Assembly (NCBI GenBank): GCA_001931875.2
Contig: MSJH02000327.1
Span: 1-23,597 of the forward strand
Origin: Byssochlamys sp. IMV 00236
Taxonomy: Eukaryota > Ascomycota > Eurotiomycetes > Eurotiales > Thermoascaceae
Direction of reading: 5' to 3'
Length of the DNA: 23,597 nucleotides
The position numbers and the translations under genes are program-made. A model generated the notes under the pieces. The model worked only from the letters and a program-made list of their open reading frames with translations. It did not search any database and was not told the origin of the DNA. This document shows, piece by piece, positions 8,678 through 19,570 of the stretch (the first letter of the stretch is position 1; every line of letters begins with the position of its first letter).

Positions 8678-11019
8678 TTATTTACTTTCTAATGCGTTTG
8701 TCAAGGTACTAATATATGTTTGTAAGACGTCATCCGGTTTCATAAGCTTTAGTCGATTTAAGCAACGGGTTTTGATCAATTCGATGACATCTCTTTGTTC
8801 CACTATTTAACCAATAAGAATCGTTATACTGCTCTTCTTTATGACTTACCAAGACTAGCAGCTTCAATAATTTGACAAAGCAAAACACAAATATTGCATT
8901 TAATCTGAACAGGGAGCTTACTTTCACAAATATCATTCGACATACATGTCACAAAGGACATCTTTTGTCCATTCATGTCATAATCATCCGTTGTCAAAAG
9001 AGGGAATACTATCAAAAGAGGTTAGTCTCTTAATGTACAGTATATATATATATATATCTGTATATACATGGAGCCATAAATGAGAGATAATGCTTATTCG
9101 AAAATACTAAATTAAGAGCCATAATACCATCATTCTTTAGTACATCAAATTGAGTTGTGCAAACCAATTCAACAATAGGTTTGATAGCATCTGATTCTAA
9201 CAGCTTGGTGCGTAAATCTTTACTGTCTTCTTCAACCCATATTGCCTTGATCACATTTGTTATCACTCTTGTCGCTTCACTCTTTGCAGCTGGATCATCT
9301 ACACGTTTGATAAAAGATACAATCAAAGATAGTACGCCTTCATCGATCACCTTTACTGCATTCTTATCTACATGTGAATATTAGATTACAATTCCGATAT
9401 GCTTTTGATACTTACAGTTGCCAGTACACAGTAATTTGATGATACCAATACTAAGAAATTGGTTTCTTTTCAGCATATCCTTTGACTGATCTAATGTAGA
9501 TGAGACGATCTGAATGCAGTTTTCGTTACCAATCAATGGTTTATTTGCTTTAGGGAGACACAAGTGTTTCAAGCATCCAAGGATTGCATATTGAAATGTA
9601 GCATTTTCAGTATGTTGGAATAAATCAAGTAAATGCTTTGATAACTTGTATTTTTCAACCAATTCGATACAATGTTCATCTAAATAAGCAATAAGACACC
9701 TATACACGAAACGAACATGTATTGATCACAGTCATACCTGATCTCGCAAGGTTCCCAAGGGCATAGGCAGCACATTGATGCACAACATCCACAGGATTGG
9801 TCATCATTTTCATCAATCTTGATAAAAGATACTGATCGTTAAAGAGTTCGTCCATCTTTGAGTCAGTCGATAGTGCATAAACAACAAGCCTCATCACAGC
9901 CTTTTTGATCTCGCCCAATGTCTCTTTTTCCTCTTTAGCGAGACCTGTCTCAATAGTCGTATTCTCAAGGAAATCTAACAGCTCATCTAATACTCCTAAA
10001 TCGACTATTTCGTTCTGCAGGATATCTATCTTGAGTTAGTAACTCTCTCCTCGCTATCTCCTTTCATTGTACCATCATCCATAATGATTTCAAGTAAAGA
10101 GCATGCCAAACTATCCAACATATCCAAATGCTCCAAGCACTTCAATTCGTAAACAAGTCTCTTGACAAGTATCTTGACAGCAAAAGTATCTGCAACCATC
10201 TTACGTGCCTCCTCATTGGACGTTATTCCGTCCAAAATCTTCATGCACATTGTGACACAGTTATCATCTGTAATGCCGGTGTCTGGATCCATGAGCTCAA
10301 TAAGAGACTTTGCTGCTCCACACTCGCTCAATTGACTCTGAATAGGGGCTAAGTGTGCAGGTTATTAATAAGCAAATGATATCATATCGACACACTTACC
10401 ATAATCCATACTACTATTCAAGTAGAATCCGCAAATAAAGGGCAGTAACTCCTTTTTCCGACTCTGAAAGAAGGGAGAAATGGTTGAAATGACCCCAGAA
10501 TCCTTGACATGTTTACGATTGTCCTCTATAATATCAATTTAATTCCCTTTCTTTTCATAAATATATGTGTATATGTCAAAAGGAAGAGAAACATACCATG
10601 ATCAAAGCACATGTTGCCTAGGACACGAAGCGCTTGAATATGAAAATCTGTCTCTTCTGAAGGTACTCGCTGTAGCAAGGTTGCCAAATCTTCAATGACG
10701 CGTGCGTTTCCCAAGGGAGTACGGACGGTTTCTATAAAGGCATTTGTTTATTTGGGCAACAATTTGATATAGACATTATATTTTTACCTGTGCGAGCTGC
10801 ATCGCCGAGAATTTTGCAGACATTAGTTAATTGAATCCACTTTCCTTCTAATTGAGTTTGTCCAGAAAGCTCCTTTAAACAAAGGACTGAATTTAACACT
10901 TCGGCGCTATTGACTTTTTTTGTTTTATTTAAGCATTTATTTGTATATAAAAGCATATTATTATTACTTTCAGGAATTTCTTGTAGCTGTTGTTTCAAGC
11001 TGTCAATCACGCTACTCAT
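8678..11019 (-). CDS. RAP1GDS1/SmgGDS-like armadillo-repeat protein
   Basis: SmgGDS proteins bind small GTPases with polybasic tails and act as exchange factors or prenylation chaperones in the cytosol. Nine exons (11019-10788, 10731-10597, 10525-10400, 10348-10073, 10025-9738, 9679-9416, 9367-9068, 9008-8850, 8802-8678) join in one frame to 634 residues, close to the human protein. The sequence is a string of ARM repeats, for example QALRVLGNMCFDH, VVHQCAAYALGNLARSDEHC, YAILGCLKHLCLPKANKPLI, EATRVITNVIKAIWVEED and LPVQIKCNICVLLCQIIEAA. The start was set at the ATG opening MSSVIDSLKQQLQEI; an upstream in-frame ATG (11169) precedes sequence unlike the family. All eight introns (47-71 nt) are phase 1, and intron 4 has a TACTAAC branch site. 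Exons 2 and 3 (45 and 42 codons) each match one ARM repeat and exons 4-7 roughly two. The family assignment is by repeat pattern and order, not by alignment. Confidence 0.85.
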
Positions 11020-11280
11020 TTCCAAAGGCCAAAGAGAGAAAAAGGAGAGGTCCACATTTCCAAATGGATATTTAAGCTCCTTTATCACGCGGACGAAAGT
11101 CCGATATATTTCCCATGTTGTATGGATATGTCTAAAAAGACATCTGATGCAAATCACTCCACATTTCATAATACGCTCGGAATATTAATATTGCTCCTTA
11201 GACTATGAAGATATATTTAGCCATCTTATAAGTGCTTTTTTTTGTTGAGGTTTATTATTTAAAGAACGCGTGTTGTCACC

Positions 11281-11631
11281 ATGACAACAAGGTGGTGCAT
11301 ACAGCTTGTTACAAAGAGAAGATCATTTGTGACTAAGCAATCAATATTCCAGAATAATGCGAATGATACAGTACAAAAGCCATTGCTTTCCAGTAAGTCA
11401 TCTGTCTTATTCAATAGCCCCGAGACATCATATATATATTGACTAAGCTCTTTCTCGCCATTTCTTTATCCTTCAAATCCCTTAAAAAGAACTCCTATGA
11501 TGATCCCAACTTTTTAAGGTATTCCTTCAAATCGCGCTCAGTAAAGCATGCACGTCTTTTCTTTTTTTTTTTTTTTTAGCTCTTCACCATGGAATGTAGT
11601 AGTAACAGCATTATTTATTATTGTCCTTTGA
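11281..11631 (+). CDS. Small putative mitochondrial tail-anchored membrane protein
   Basis: Proposed exons are 11281-11392, 11519-11540 (22 nt) and 11580-11631, encoding 61 residues. The ATG has a strong context (gtcaccATG). Residues 1-25 are basic and hydroxylated without acidic residues (MTTRWCIQLVTKRRSF), as in a mitochondrial presequence. The C-terminus is a hydrophobic segment SPWNVVVTALFIIVL ending at TGA, so a single-pass tail is likely. Intron 1 starts with a perfect GTAAGT. Intron 2 (39 nt) contains a 16-T run right before its AG. An alternative middle exon at 11490-11518 reads well (NSYDDPNFL) but does not fit the GTAAGT donor phase. I do not recognise the family. The gene is divergent from the GDS gene, with 261 bp between start codons. 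Confidence 0.4.
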
Positions 11632-11850
11632 TGATTACTTCTTTCTGAGTTAACTGCCAATAATATCGACCATGATAAAGTGCCATGCCATGCTTGAAGG
11701 GGAACAGGTAAGCTTCATTGGATAGGATATATTGGGACATGTGGCTTCAATAGCAGGGAACTTGTCTTCTTTAAATTTAAACTTTGATAAAATGTGGATA
11801 TAACCATCAAGCGGACTGTCGAACTCCTTGACAAGAAATACATGACTTGA

Positions 11851-12446
11851 CTATGTCCGGAGGCGTAAAAATTGACCAGGCGTGTTCAGTAGATATGCCA
11901 ACTGTCTACGAAGCCATTTTTTTGATAGACCAGACATGTACAGCGACATTATGCTTGGCAGCTTGAAATGATTAAAAGACGCCATACGCAGCCCAACGCT
12001 ACAAGTATGCCCAGCCAAAGCCTTCAGGGTGCTGTAAGTTTGTTTAATAGAATTAAGTAATGCACCTGAATCGCCGTAAAGAAGAATATTCATGAGAAAA
12101 GCAGTTGGTAAAGAAAGGACTAACTATCCGTGCCAGAATGTCATTTTACGCGCTACCATTCCTTTGTTCATCCTTCACCCTTCATTATTCCCAAAGAACA
12201 TAGTCAAGCCACTTCACTCTTTACGGTCTTTGTTACTTCCATCATAATCATGACAAATAAGTTAGCGCACTCTGCAGATTTCTCCACAAGGAGAAAAGTG
12301 ACCTCCAAAAAAGCAACGGCAAGAATAGGAGCAATCTTTTTAAGTACTCGATAAGTAGTCAGAGTTGCCTTCTTGCTCAGAGGATGACGAATGACGCGAG
12401 AAGCAAAAGAGAAAGCACCAGAGAAACAGTTATAGATTTTGAACAT
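11851..12446 (-). CDS. Hypothetical hydrophobic protein, two exons
   Basis: Two consecutive minus-strand frames join through one intron. Exon 1 starts at 12446 and ends at 12237 or 12225; both donors are phase 0. Exon 2 is 12123-11851 and follows an ATAG acceptor. The protein is about 160 or 164 residues. The N-terminal 30 residues are basic (FASRVIRHPLSKKATLTTYR), which could target mitochondria. Hydrophobic stretches APILAVAFLEVTFLLV and LFVMIMME joined to LVLSLPTAFLMNILLY suggest two membrane segments. The C-terminal part (SLYMSGLSKKWLRRQLAYLL) is basic and amphipathic. I do not recognise the family. On this strand the leader is T23 then A10 immediately before ccATG. Confidence 0.45.
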
Positions 12447-12448
12447 GG

Positions 12449-12481
12449 TTTTTTTTTTAAAAAAAAAAAAAAAAAAAAAAA
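12449..12481. repeat. T10-A23 tract abutting a start codon
   Basis: Ten T's run directly into 23 A's on the plus strand, two bases away from the minus-strand ATG at 12446-12444. Poly(dA:dT) of this length excludes nucleosomes, so it may mark the promoter. Confidence 0.85.
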
Positions 12482-13660
12482 GGATTAACCAAAGGCGCGT
12501 CTCCTTTTATAAATGTATGCCAAACGTTATAATTTATCAAAGAATGAGTTTGCCAACTTTTTTTGTGTTGCATAAATACTTATCCTTTTGATAAAACAGC
12601 GCGAGGAGCATAAACGACATTTCCCCCATTTTATGCAACTAGAGTCTTGGTGGCCTGGCGTTTGGTCTAATGATATCCTCCCTTTTTGTCTACATTTACA
12701 CTTACAACTATGACTTCATGCTAATATTTGCTTTATTTCAATACTATTTAATAAATTACAAGTGTATATTTATGCAATCTATTCAATTGTATCAATAAGA
12801 AGGGAATGACTTCCAACAGAGAATATCACAATTTAATACAGACGTGAATATAACAAGATGCTTTTATTGCTATTAACTTGGTTTGTAAAGTAACTTGATT
12901 GTAACCTTTGTTCTTTCAAAAGTGATAAAAGGAAACAGTTTCCATCGGATGTGTGACTATGAGTATTTAGATTTATTAGTTCTATTTGATAATTAAGCCT
13001 TTAATCCTTATTGATACATACATCATCTCTTTCTCAAACTATGGCAGTTTGTAAAGTATAAAACACACACACACATATATATATATATAAAGCAAAAGCA
13101 CTATCTATGCTTTATAAAGGCTTACTTTTTGACACACATCACCTCTTTCTATGCCTAAGAATATCACTCGTCATTTTAGTTACGCTTTCCTTTGATTGTA
13201 GGGATTTAATATAAGGGACACATACAAGATGATAAGCATACATGTTGATCATTTTCCTTTAAAATGCCCCTTTTTTCTTTATAAAGAGTTGAATGATGCA
13301 TAATGGATTATGCTACTGCATTATTTAAAAAGAGTAACACACGCGACAACGACGTAATTTATACTTTTTATTCATAACATAAACAATAAACACAAGAGAC
13401 ACAAGCCTTTGTGGGAAGATTACATTTTAAGATACCTACGCGTCTTTCTTTTCTCTTTATTGACTATGGACCTTCATAGATATTCACTCGAATATCCAAC
13501 TTTAGACTAGTTGCCTCCATAACCATCATTTGGATTGATGGCCAATTCTCAAGTTAAAAAGTAACATTGATAACCTTGAACACCAAAATGCTTAACGGAG
13601 TTTAAAACTGAGATTGTTATCCTGCAGACTTGTACCAAGACTTTTTTTCCCTTTCTCTCT

Positions 13661-13663
<3 letters not shown>
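12482..13663. other. 1.2-kb intergenic region
   Basis: No convincing gene. It contains an (AC)n-(AT)n microsatellite at 13063-13089 and many short A/T tracts. On the minus strand an AATAAA occurs near 13368-13374, downstream of a short frame ending NPNDGYGGN-stop around 13507-13545. That could be the last exon of an unrecognised gene, but no upstream exon could be found. Confidence 0.4.
13063..13089. repeat. (AC)n/(AT)n dinucleotide repeat
   Basis: About six AC units are followed directly by about eight AT units in non-coding DNA. Confidence 0.85.

Positions 13664-13694
<31 letters not shown>
13664..13694. repeat. 31-T tract upstream of the ORP gene
   Basis: An uninterrupted run of 31 T's, flanked by CT-rich sequence, ends 33 bp before the ORP start codon. 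It is a likely nucleosome-free promoter element and also a place where sequence length may be unreliable. Confidence 0.85.
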
Positions 13695-13727
13695 CCTTCT
13701 TTTCTTTTATAAAAAAAATCCCTTCAA

Positions 13728-15339
13728 ATGATGCTTGGACGCGGAACAACAAATGATGGAGACCCAGACTGCACTGAAGAATTGGAAGATAACTCCAAGA
13801 GTATTCTTATGGGTATTATCAGTCAATTAAGAAAAGATATGGATTTGCAAAGAGTCACTTTACCTACTTTTGTACTTGAACCAAGATCAATGCTGGAAAG
13901 AGTAACAGATTTTATGAGTCACCCCGACCTACTATTAGAGTAACATCATATATATGACATGTTAACATCGTACTTATCCCAAACAGAGCTAGCACTAAAA
14001 CGGACCCGACTGTACGATTCCTTGATGTCGTTCGCTATTTTCTATCAGGTTGGCATATCAAACCCAAGGTAAGAGAATATTTTAATAACGTATATATTAT
14101 ACGCGTGTGTGTTCGGACGAATAAAATGTATTTCTTTTTAGGGAGTGAAAAAGCCATATAATCCTGTATTGGGTGAATTTTTTAGGTGCAAATATAAATA
14201 CAGCAATGGAACCGAGGCTATCTATGTAGCAGAACAAGTATCTCATCATCCACCCATTTCTGCTTTCTATTATGGTAGTCCAGAAAATGGTATTTATATC
14301 CAAGGTGATCTTCGTCCAAAATCAAGATTTCTTGGCAACAGTGCTGCCACATTAATGGAAGGCGAAAACCATATCATCTTTACTCACTTGCATAATGAAC
14401 GATATGATATCACTATGCCAAATATATATGCCAGAGGAATTTTATGTAAGTTTGATATTGGCTTTATCAGTACATAAACTAAAGTTTTGCAGTTGGTAAA
14501 ATGGTACTCGAACTCGGTGATAGCTGTGCTGTTCGCTGTAAAACAAGCGACTTGGTTTGTGAATTGGATTTCAAGACAAAGGTAATAAAAAAGGCATAGA
14601 CTCTTCATGACTAATCGTTTTTATTAGGGATTCTTTTCCGGACAATACAACAGTGTTTGTGGTAAAGTAAAGAAGGAATCAACAGGTGAAGTTTTATATG
14701 AAATTTCCGGCCAATGGTCAAATGAGATATACATTAAAATGGCAAAGGTAATAATTAAAAAAAGGAGTGATGTAATTGGCCCTATGACTCATTCTCTCCT
14801 CTTTACATACTTAGGCTTCCAACAAAACTTTATTTTTTGATGTTAAATCCGCAAATATTCATCCTAAAGAAGTAAAGAATATAGAAGAACAAGAACCTAT
14901 GGAATCTAGAAGGTATATTGATCACTATCACTAGTGTTTATATCCATTTAACCTTTTTTAAAAACATGATAGGCTTTGGTCAAAGGTGACAGCTGCCATC
15001 TTGAAAGATGATATGGATACGGCAACGACCGAGAAGACAATTATAGAAGATAAACAGCGCGAGGATACCAGAACGCGTGAGGCAGACGGAATTGAGTTTG
15101 TCCCTCGATACTTCAACTTGGTTCAAGATCAGTATGAATTTACGGGATTAAGAAGGCAAGTTGTGACCATAGATTGTAATATATAAAAGCTAACCTTTCC
15201 TTTTAGTATTGACTTTCAAAATAAAGAAAAGGGCAAGGCTCAACTAGAAAATATCATCTTTTCTCCTAATCCAACAAACACAACAGAAGTAAAATCTACT
15301 GCAACGGCTACAGCCTCTAAACCTAGTCCATCCTATTAA
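13728..15339 (+). CDS. Oxysterol-binding protein-related protein (short Kes1/Osh4-like form)
   Basis: OSBP-related proteins carry sterols or PI4P between membranes. Exons 13728-13939, 13987-14068, 14142-14445, 14493-14581, 14628-14747, 14815-14912, 14973-15155 and 15207-15339 join in frame to 406 residues. The family signature EQVSHHPP is at 129-136 and is followed by ISAFYYGSPENGIYIQGDL. Other landmarks are RFLDVVRYFLSGWHIKPK, KKPYNPVLGEFF, the LWSKVTAAI block and FVPRYFNLVQDQYEFTGLR. No PH domain, ankyrin repeats or transmembrane segment are encoded, so it is the short, soluble class. The seventh intron (15156-15206) starts with GC (AG|GCAAGT) and has GCTAAC before the acceptor; no GT donor there keeps the frame. 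Two adjacent ATGs (13728, 13731) open the frame. An AATAAA overlaps the stop region (15339-15344). Confidence 0.93.
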
Positions 15340-16343
15340 ATAAAAGAAAACAGTTTAACCTCAAAAGGGATCTTTACTGCACTGAAGCTTATAGCTTCAT
15401 GCATAAATGGGCTTTCCAAAGAAAAAAAAAAAAAAACATCAATTCAAAAAGAGGTGTCACTTTTATGCCCCTTTCAAGTTAGCAAAGATATGTGGGTGTG
15501 TTGAAATGAAATCTTCATTGCTCTCCACTATGAGAATCACTCACTTTACGTACTACGGGCTATTTACACAATGGTTAAAATAATATTTGCAGTAAGGTGA
15601 ACGTTATTGAATCCAAAAATAGGCAAGAAAATGAAAAATATGCTAGTTAAACAAGGTTTTAACTTCATTTGCTAAATGAATATAAAGCATCGTTTTCTTT
15701 ATCTGGCCTGGGAAATGTTTACCATGGACTTATTCAGGATCTGTGATAATGCATGATCATTCTAAAGAAGCAAACATCCAATCATAGATTTTTAAAATAT
15801 TGCTCATTGTTAAATAGATACATAAATCAAGACTGCAACACCCAGCTTTGGTCGAATATGGAAACGAGATTTGGCCGGATATATTTTAAAAGCGTCATGA
15901 AAAGACCAAATTGACTGAAAACTTTTGTGGGCTAAACACTTTTGAATATTATCTACTGCTGATACAAGAAGAGGAATATAGATCCCTTTGAAGTTATCAT
16001 ATCCGAAAACCAACATGTAGAAGCTTAACTTTCAAGTTAATGACCTATAATACGCATTGTATATTAGCTATGCGTATATTTTCCTTTTGACAAATCAGTC
16101 TGTCTGGGCAAGACTTCCCAATGACTTCCCTCTAGGGAAAAAGCAACTCTTAACCTTCAGCTAATGCTGCCACAATGTTTTACGAATATAAGCCACAAGA
16201 AAGGCACGTGACGTAATACAGTTCAGCCAATCATGTTTATGAATTGAGAAAAATTGAAGCCGAAGAAGCTGTGAACGAAAAAATAAAAAAGTTTTTCGAG
16301 CAGAAAAAGGTTCATCCTCTCTTTTGAATATTGACATTTCACC
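15340..16343. other. 1-kb intergenic region upstream of the P2 gene
   Basis: No gene recognised. It has a 15-A run (15422-15436) and a 68-codon minus-strand open frame (16016-15810) without known motifs or clear splice partners. The last 150 bp before 16344 are A/G-rich and probably hold the P2 promoter and leader. Confidence 0.5.
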
Positions 16344-16774
16344 ATGAAGCATCTCGCAGCTTATCTTCTTCTCGTCGCCGGTGGTAAGACCAACCCCTCT
16401 AACGAAGACATCAAGAAGCTCTTAGCTTCTGTTGGTATCGAAACTGACGCTGCTCGTCTCGATGCTTTGTTGAAGTCTTTGGAAGGCAAGACCATTGCTG
16501 AAGTATGTATTTATGACAAAAACAAAGGAGCATGTATGCTTACTTAGTATTAGGTTATTGCTGAAGGTACTCCCAAGCTTGCTTCCATCTCTGCTGGCCC
16601 TGTTGCTGCTGCTGGTGGTGCTGCCGCTGGTGGTGCTGCTGCTGAAGAAGCTCCCGCTGAAGAAAAGGCTGAAGAAAAGGAAGAATCTGACGATGTAAGT
16701 GAATGTTTATTAAAATGTATCAAGTTTATTCATCGTTTTCTTTATAGGACATGGGCTTCGGTCTCTTCGACTAA
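16344..16774 (+). CDS. RPP2: 60S acidic ribosomal stalk protein P2
   Basis: P2 forms heterodimers with P1 on the ribosomal stalk and recruits translational GTPases. Exons 16344-16502, 16554-16694 and 16748-16774 join in phase 0 at both junctions to 108 residues. The N-terminus [19 protein letters not shown] is the P2 dimerisation domain (P1 has a different one). It is followed by [12 protein letters not shown] and [23 protein letters not shown] Gly/Ala hinge, a Glu/Lys-rich acidic stretch and the C-terminal stalk motif [10 protein letters not shown] complete the protein. The conserved C-terminal motif is split from the rest by an intron: exon 3 encodes only DMGFGLFD. An AATAAA lies at 16791-16796. 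Confidence 0.96.
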
Positions 16775-17098
16775 ACATCCCGTATCTCACAATAAAAATA
16801 CAATTTTTCATTCTTCCAAAATTTATATTAAATCTATATTGATAACATACACACACCCACGCATACACACGCGCACGCGTGCATTTACTTTATTGAAAGG
16901 GAGAACGAGATACTATGCTTTACTATTATCATTACCATAGAAACTACTTGCTTGCTGAATAGTATGGTTGTGGTGGCTTATGAGGTCCATGATGATGTCT
17001 ATGCTTTCCTTTTATGGAACATGCTTTATTTGTTTGTCATCTGAGGTTTTGATTGATGCGCATTTCTTTTTTGCATATTTTTTATCTTATTTTTTAAT
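16775..17098. other. Intergenic spacer with alternating purine-pyrimidine tract
   Basis: The spacer between P2 and IWS1 holds a CA/CG-rich alternating tract around 16849-16885, which could adopt Z-DNA, and the short IWS1 upstream region. No gene is seen. Confidence 0.5.
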
Positions 17099-18594
17099 AT
17101 GGCTTCGTATTATGATGAAGAACAACCTACAGTAAATTATATAAAGTATACCTGTTTCTTGATGTCTCATAAACAAATAGGAGCAAAACAAACTGTTTGG
17201 CTCAAGTGACGAAATGTCTGATCTTGATGGAGATCAAGGTAAATGGATACAATCTTTGACAATGAACCCATTATTGACATCATTTAGCTTCAGACAATGA
17301 TGAAACAGAAACAGCACATATGGAAAGGGAAATTGCTGAAGAGCCTTTGGACACAGCTACGGAAGCACCTAAACCTATCTCAAAGCTACCCTCATTCAAA
17401 AAGAAGACAAGGGAAGAAAATGAAGAAGAAAGAGCGAGACTGGAAGCAGTAAGACGAGAAATTAGGGAACTAAAGAATAATTCATCTCGTCAAGATGATG
17501 ATGATGACGACGACGAAAAGAATGCAGGACCTATTGATCCACAACAAGGTTAGATTGTAAAGAGAAATAATAAAGAAAAATGACTAAACGATGCATATGA
17601 ACGTATATAGCCTTAAGAGATGAAATTGATCGCGAATTTGCAAAAGCATTGAGTAGCGGAAAGAAAAAGAAGAAGAGACGTGATGCTGAGGATCTGGAGA
17701 ATGCTATGGATGATGAATTATCCCATTTGAGAGACCGTATGAAGGGAGCATGTGAAGAAGACGCTATTTCAAACGGAGAGAGGAAACCAGCAGTTGCCAA
17801 GCTAAAGATGTTGAATGAAGTAATGGGCATTCTTACAAAGTAAGTATCACTAAACATGTATCTATGAACTGTGGACAGTTGCTTATCGTTGATGATAGTA
17901 AGCATCTACAGGACCTTATTCTCGACAATGGACTCTTGGACGCTATTCGAGTCTGGCTTGAACCTTTACCAGACCGCTCTTTGCCAAGTTTAGACATTCA
18001 AGTGGCCATGCTCGACATATTGGACAGACTTCCTATTTCAGGAGAGCACTTGCGTGAAAGCGGCGTGGGAAAGATTGTTTATTTTTATACAAAATGCTCA
18101 CGCGTTGAGCAGCATATAAAGCGAAAGGCTGACCAATTGGTAGCCAAATGGAGTAGGCTTGTCATCAAGCGCAGTGAGAATTACAAAGAACGCCGTCATG
18201 CTGTGCAAGAATTGAGGCATGAGGACATGTAGGACGACAATATAGGTCGGATAAAAGGCAATTGATTGATTTTTTATATAGGATACAAAAGAGAAGAAAG
18301 TATAAACGTGAAGATGAACCAGAAGAAGAGTCTGTGGGTGGTAGTCGACTCCATGTTCGTATTCCTCAAGCAGTAGCGGCAGATTATGATATTGTACCTC
18401 AAAGTATAGTAAGGGCAGATAAGAATAAATCATCAAAAGTAAGTATTATCCTTTGCCTGTTTCGTGTATAATAATCTTTGTTATAGGATAATACTACATT
18501 CAGACGATTGAACAATACGATGCGTACGATCAAGACTGGTCCCAAGAGGTCAACTCCCAAGGTGTCTATAGAAGGAAAGGGCATGTCATTCTAA
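17099..18594 (+). CDS. IWS1: Transcription elongation factor IWS1 (Spn1)
   Basis: IWS1/Spn1 binds Spt6 and RNA polymerase II in the nucleus and couples elongation to chromatin and mRNA processing. Exons 17099-17131, 17181-17238, 17288-17548, 17611-17839, 17899-18228, 18282-18438 and 18487-18594 join in frame to 391 residues. The N-terminal third is acidic and disordered, with a run of seven Asp at about 100-106. The conserved TFIIS N-terminal (LW-type) helical bundle spans roughly 125-300: KPAVAKLKMLNEVMGILT, LILDNGLLDAIRVWLEPLPD, SLPSLDIQVAMLDILDRLPI and VAKWSRLVIKRSENYK. The C-terminal tail is basic and ends STPKVSIEGKGMSF. The start was taken at the ATG before a 33-nt first exon (MASYYDEEQPT). 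An AATAAA follows at 18600-18605. Confidence 0.94.
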
Positions 18595-18749
18595 ATGTAA
18601 ATAAAGTTACAGAATTTCTCTCAACTGGTGCAATTACATAATCTAATGTGAAGCACGTTTCCTGTGCTACGAGTGTATTATTATTTAAATAACTTTTCTG
18701 CCTTTTCTCTATTTTCTTTACTATTCTATTCTTAAAACATCAAGCATAT

Positions 18750-19570
18750 ATGTCTGGTAAGCAATTTCTTGAATTACCTTGTCTTGTTTGACTGAAATGA
18801 GTAATGTATATAGACGATCAATACTACGGCGCTCCTCTTGAAGGAAACATTATTAAATACGGGTACGCATAAATGAGTAGAAAACTAAAAATAGTCATGC
18901 TGACATTTTTATTTGCAGAAACCTGGTTGCCTTGAAGCACAACATGACCGGCCGCTACTTGACCTCTCGATCAGGCGACAATTATGAAGGTGGTAGTGGT
19001 CAACAAAAGGCATTTGCCGGTGGTTGGGAAGCGTCTTCCGAGACGTTTTTTATTGTCCTTCCTCGCTTTGGCGACGAACGTACTGGTGAAGACGTTAATT
19101 TCGGTGATGTGATCCGTCTCAAGCACTCGGAAACGCGTGCCAACCTTCATTCTCATCCTGATATTGCTAGTCCAGTTACTGAACAACAGGAAGTCACTTG
19201 TTACGGTGATGACTCCCTTACTGACGAAAATGATGAATGGATTGTAGAACAATGGGGCTTTGACGAAGCTGAAAATGAAGAGTTTGATGTTGAGGATCCC
19301 GTAAGTTGTGTATTTTCACTTAACAGCAAGTTATTTACTTTTTCTCTTTAGACCTGGTACGTCGGTCGTTCCTTCATTCTTAGACATGTTGCTACTGGCG
19401 TCACTTTGTAAGCTTAACGAATAGACGAATTGGCTATTCTTTTGATTAATCCTTCTCTTTTAAACAAAAATAGGCATAGTCACGATGAACTTATCGCTGA
19501 AGATGCTAATGAGGTCACTGGCTATGGTGCTGGCCCTGATGAGAATGATAGATGGCGCGTCGTTTTCTAA
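18750..19570 (+). CDS. Stand-alone MIR-domain protein
   Basis: The MIR domain is a beta-trefoil shared by protein O-mannosyltransferases, IP3/ryanodine receptors and SDF2. Exons 18750-18756 (7 nt), 18814-18862, 18919-19300, 19352-19407 and 19474-19570 join in frame to 196 residues. MIR-type repeats can be seen as NIIKYGNLVALKHNMTGRYL, GDVIRLKHSETRANLHSH and GRSFILRHVATGVTLHSHDE. Each is followed by a block of the EVTCYG / EVTGYG kind and an NDEW/NDRW segment. The first 20 residues (MSDDQYYGAPLEG) are polar, so there is no signal peptide and no membrane segment, unlike SDF2 or PMT proteins. A cytosolic role is inferred. Its ligand is unknown. AATAAA is at 19600-19605, and the gene converges on PGI. 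Confidence 0.88.

Noticed and set aside
9040..9060. (TA)n microsatellite as a separate repeat element
   Set aside because: It lies wholly within intron 7 of the GDS gene and is explained as intronic low-complexity sequence.
12640..12700. tRNA-like stretch (GGCGTTTGGTCTAATGATATCC)
   Set aside because: It resembles D-arm sequence for a few bases, but no acceptor stem, anticodon arm or TpsiC arm could be paired.
13500..13752. Last exon of a minus-strand gene ending NPNDGYGGN
   Set aside because: A glycine-rich end followed by AATAAA is suggestive, but no coherent upstream exon or splice path was found and the overlapping frame crosses a 31-T tract.
15810..16016. 68-codon minus-strand open frame
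   Set aside because: No motif, no splice partners and no similarity that I recognise; length is within chance expectation in this A/T-rich DNA.
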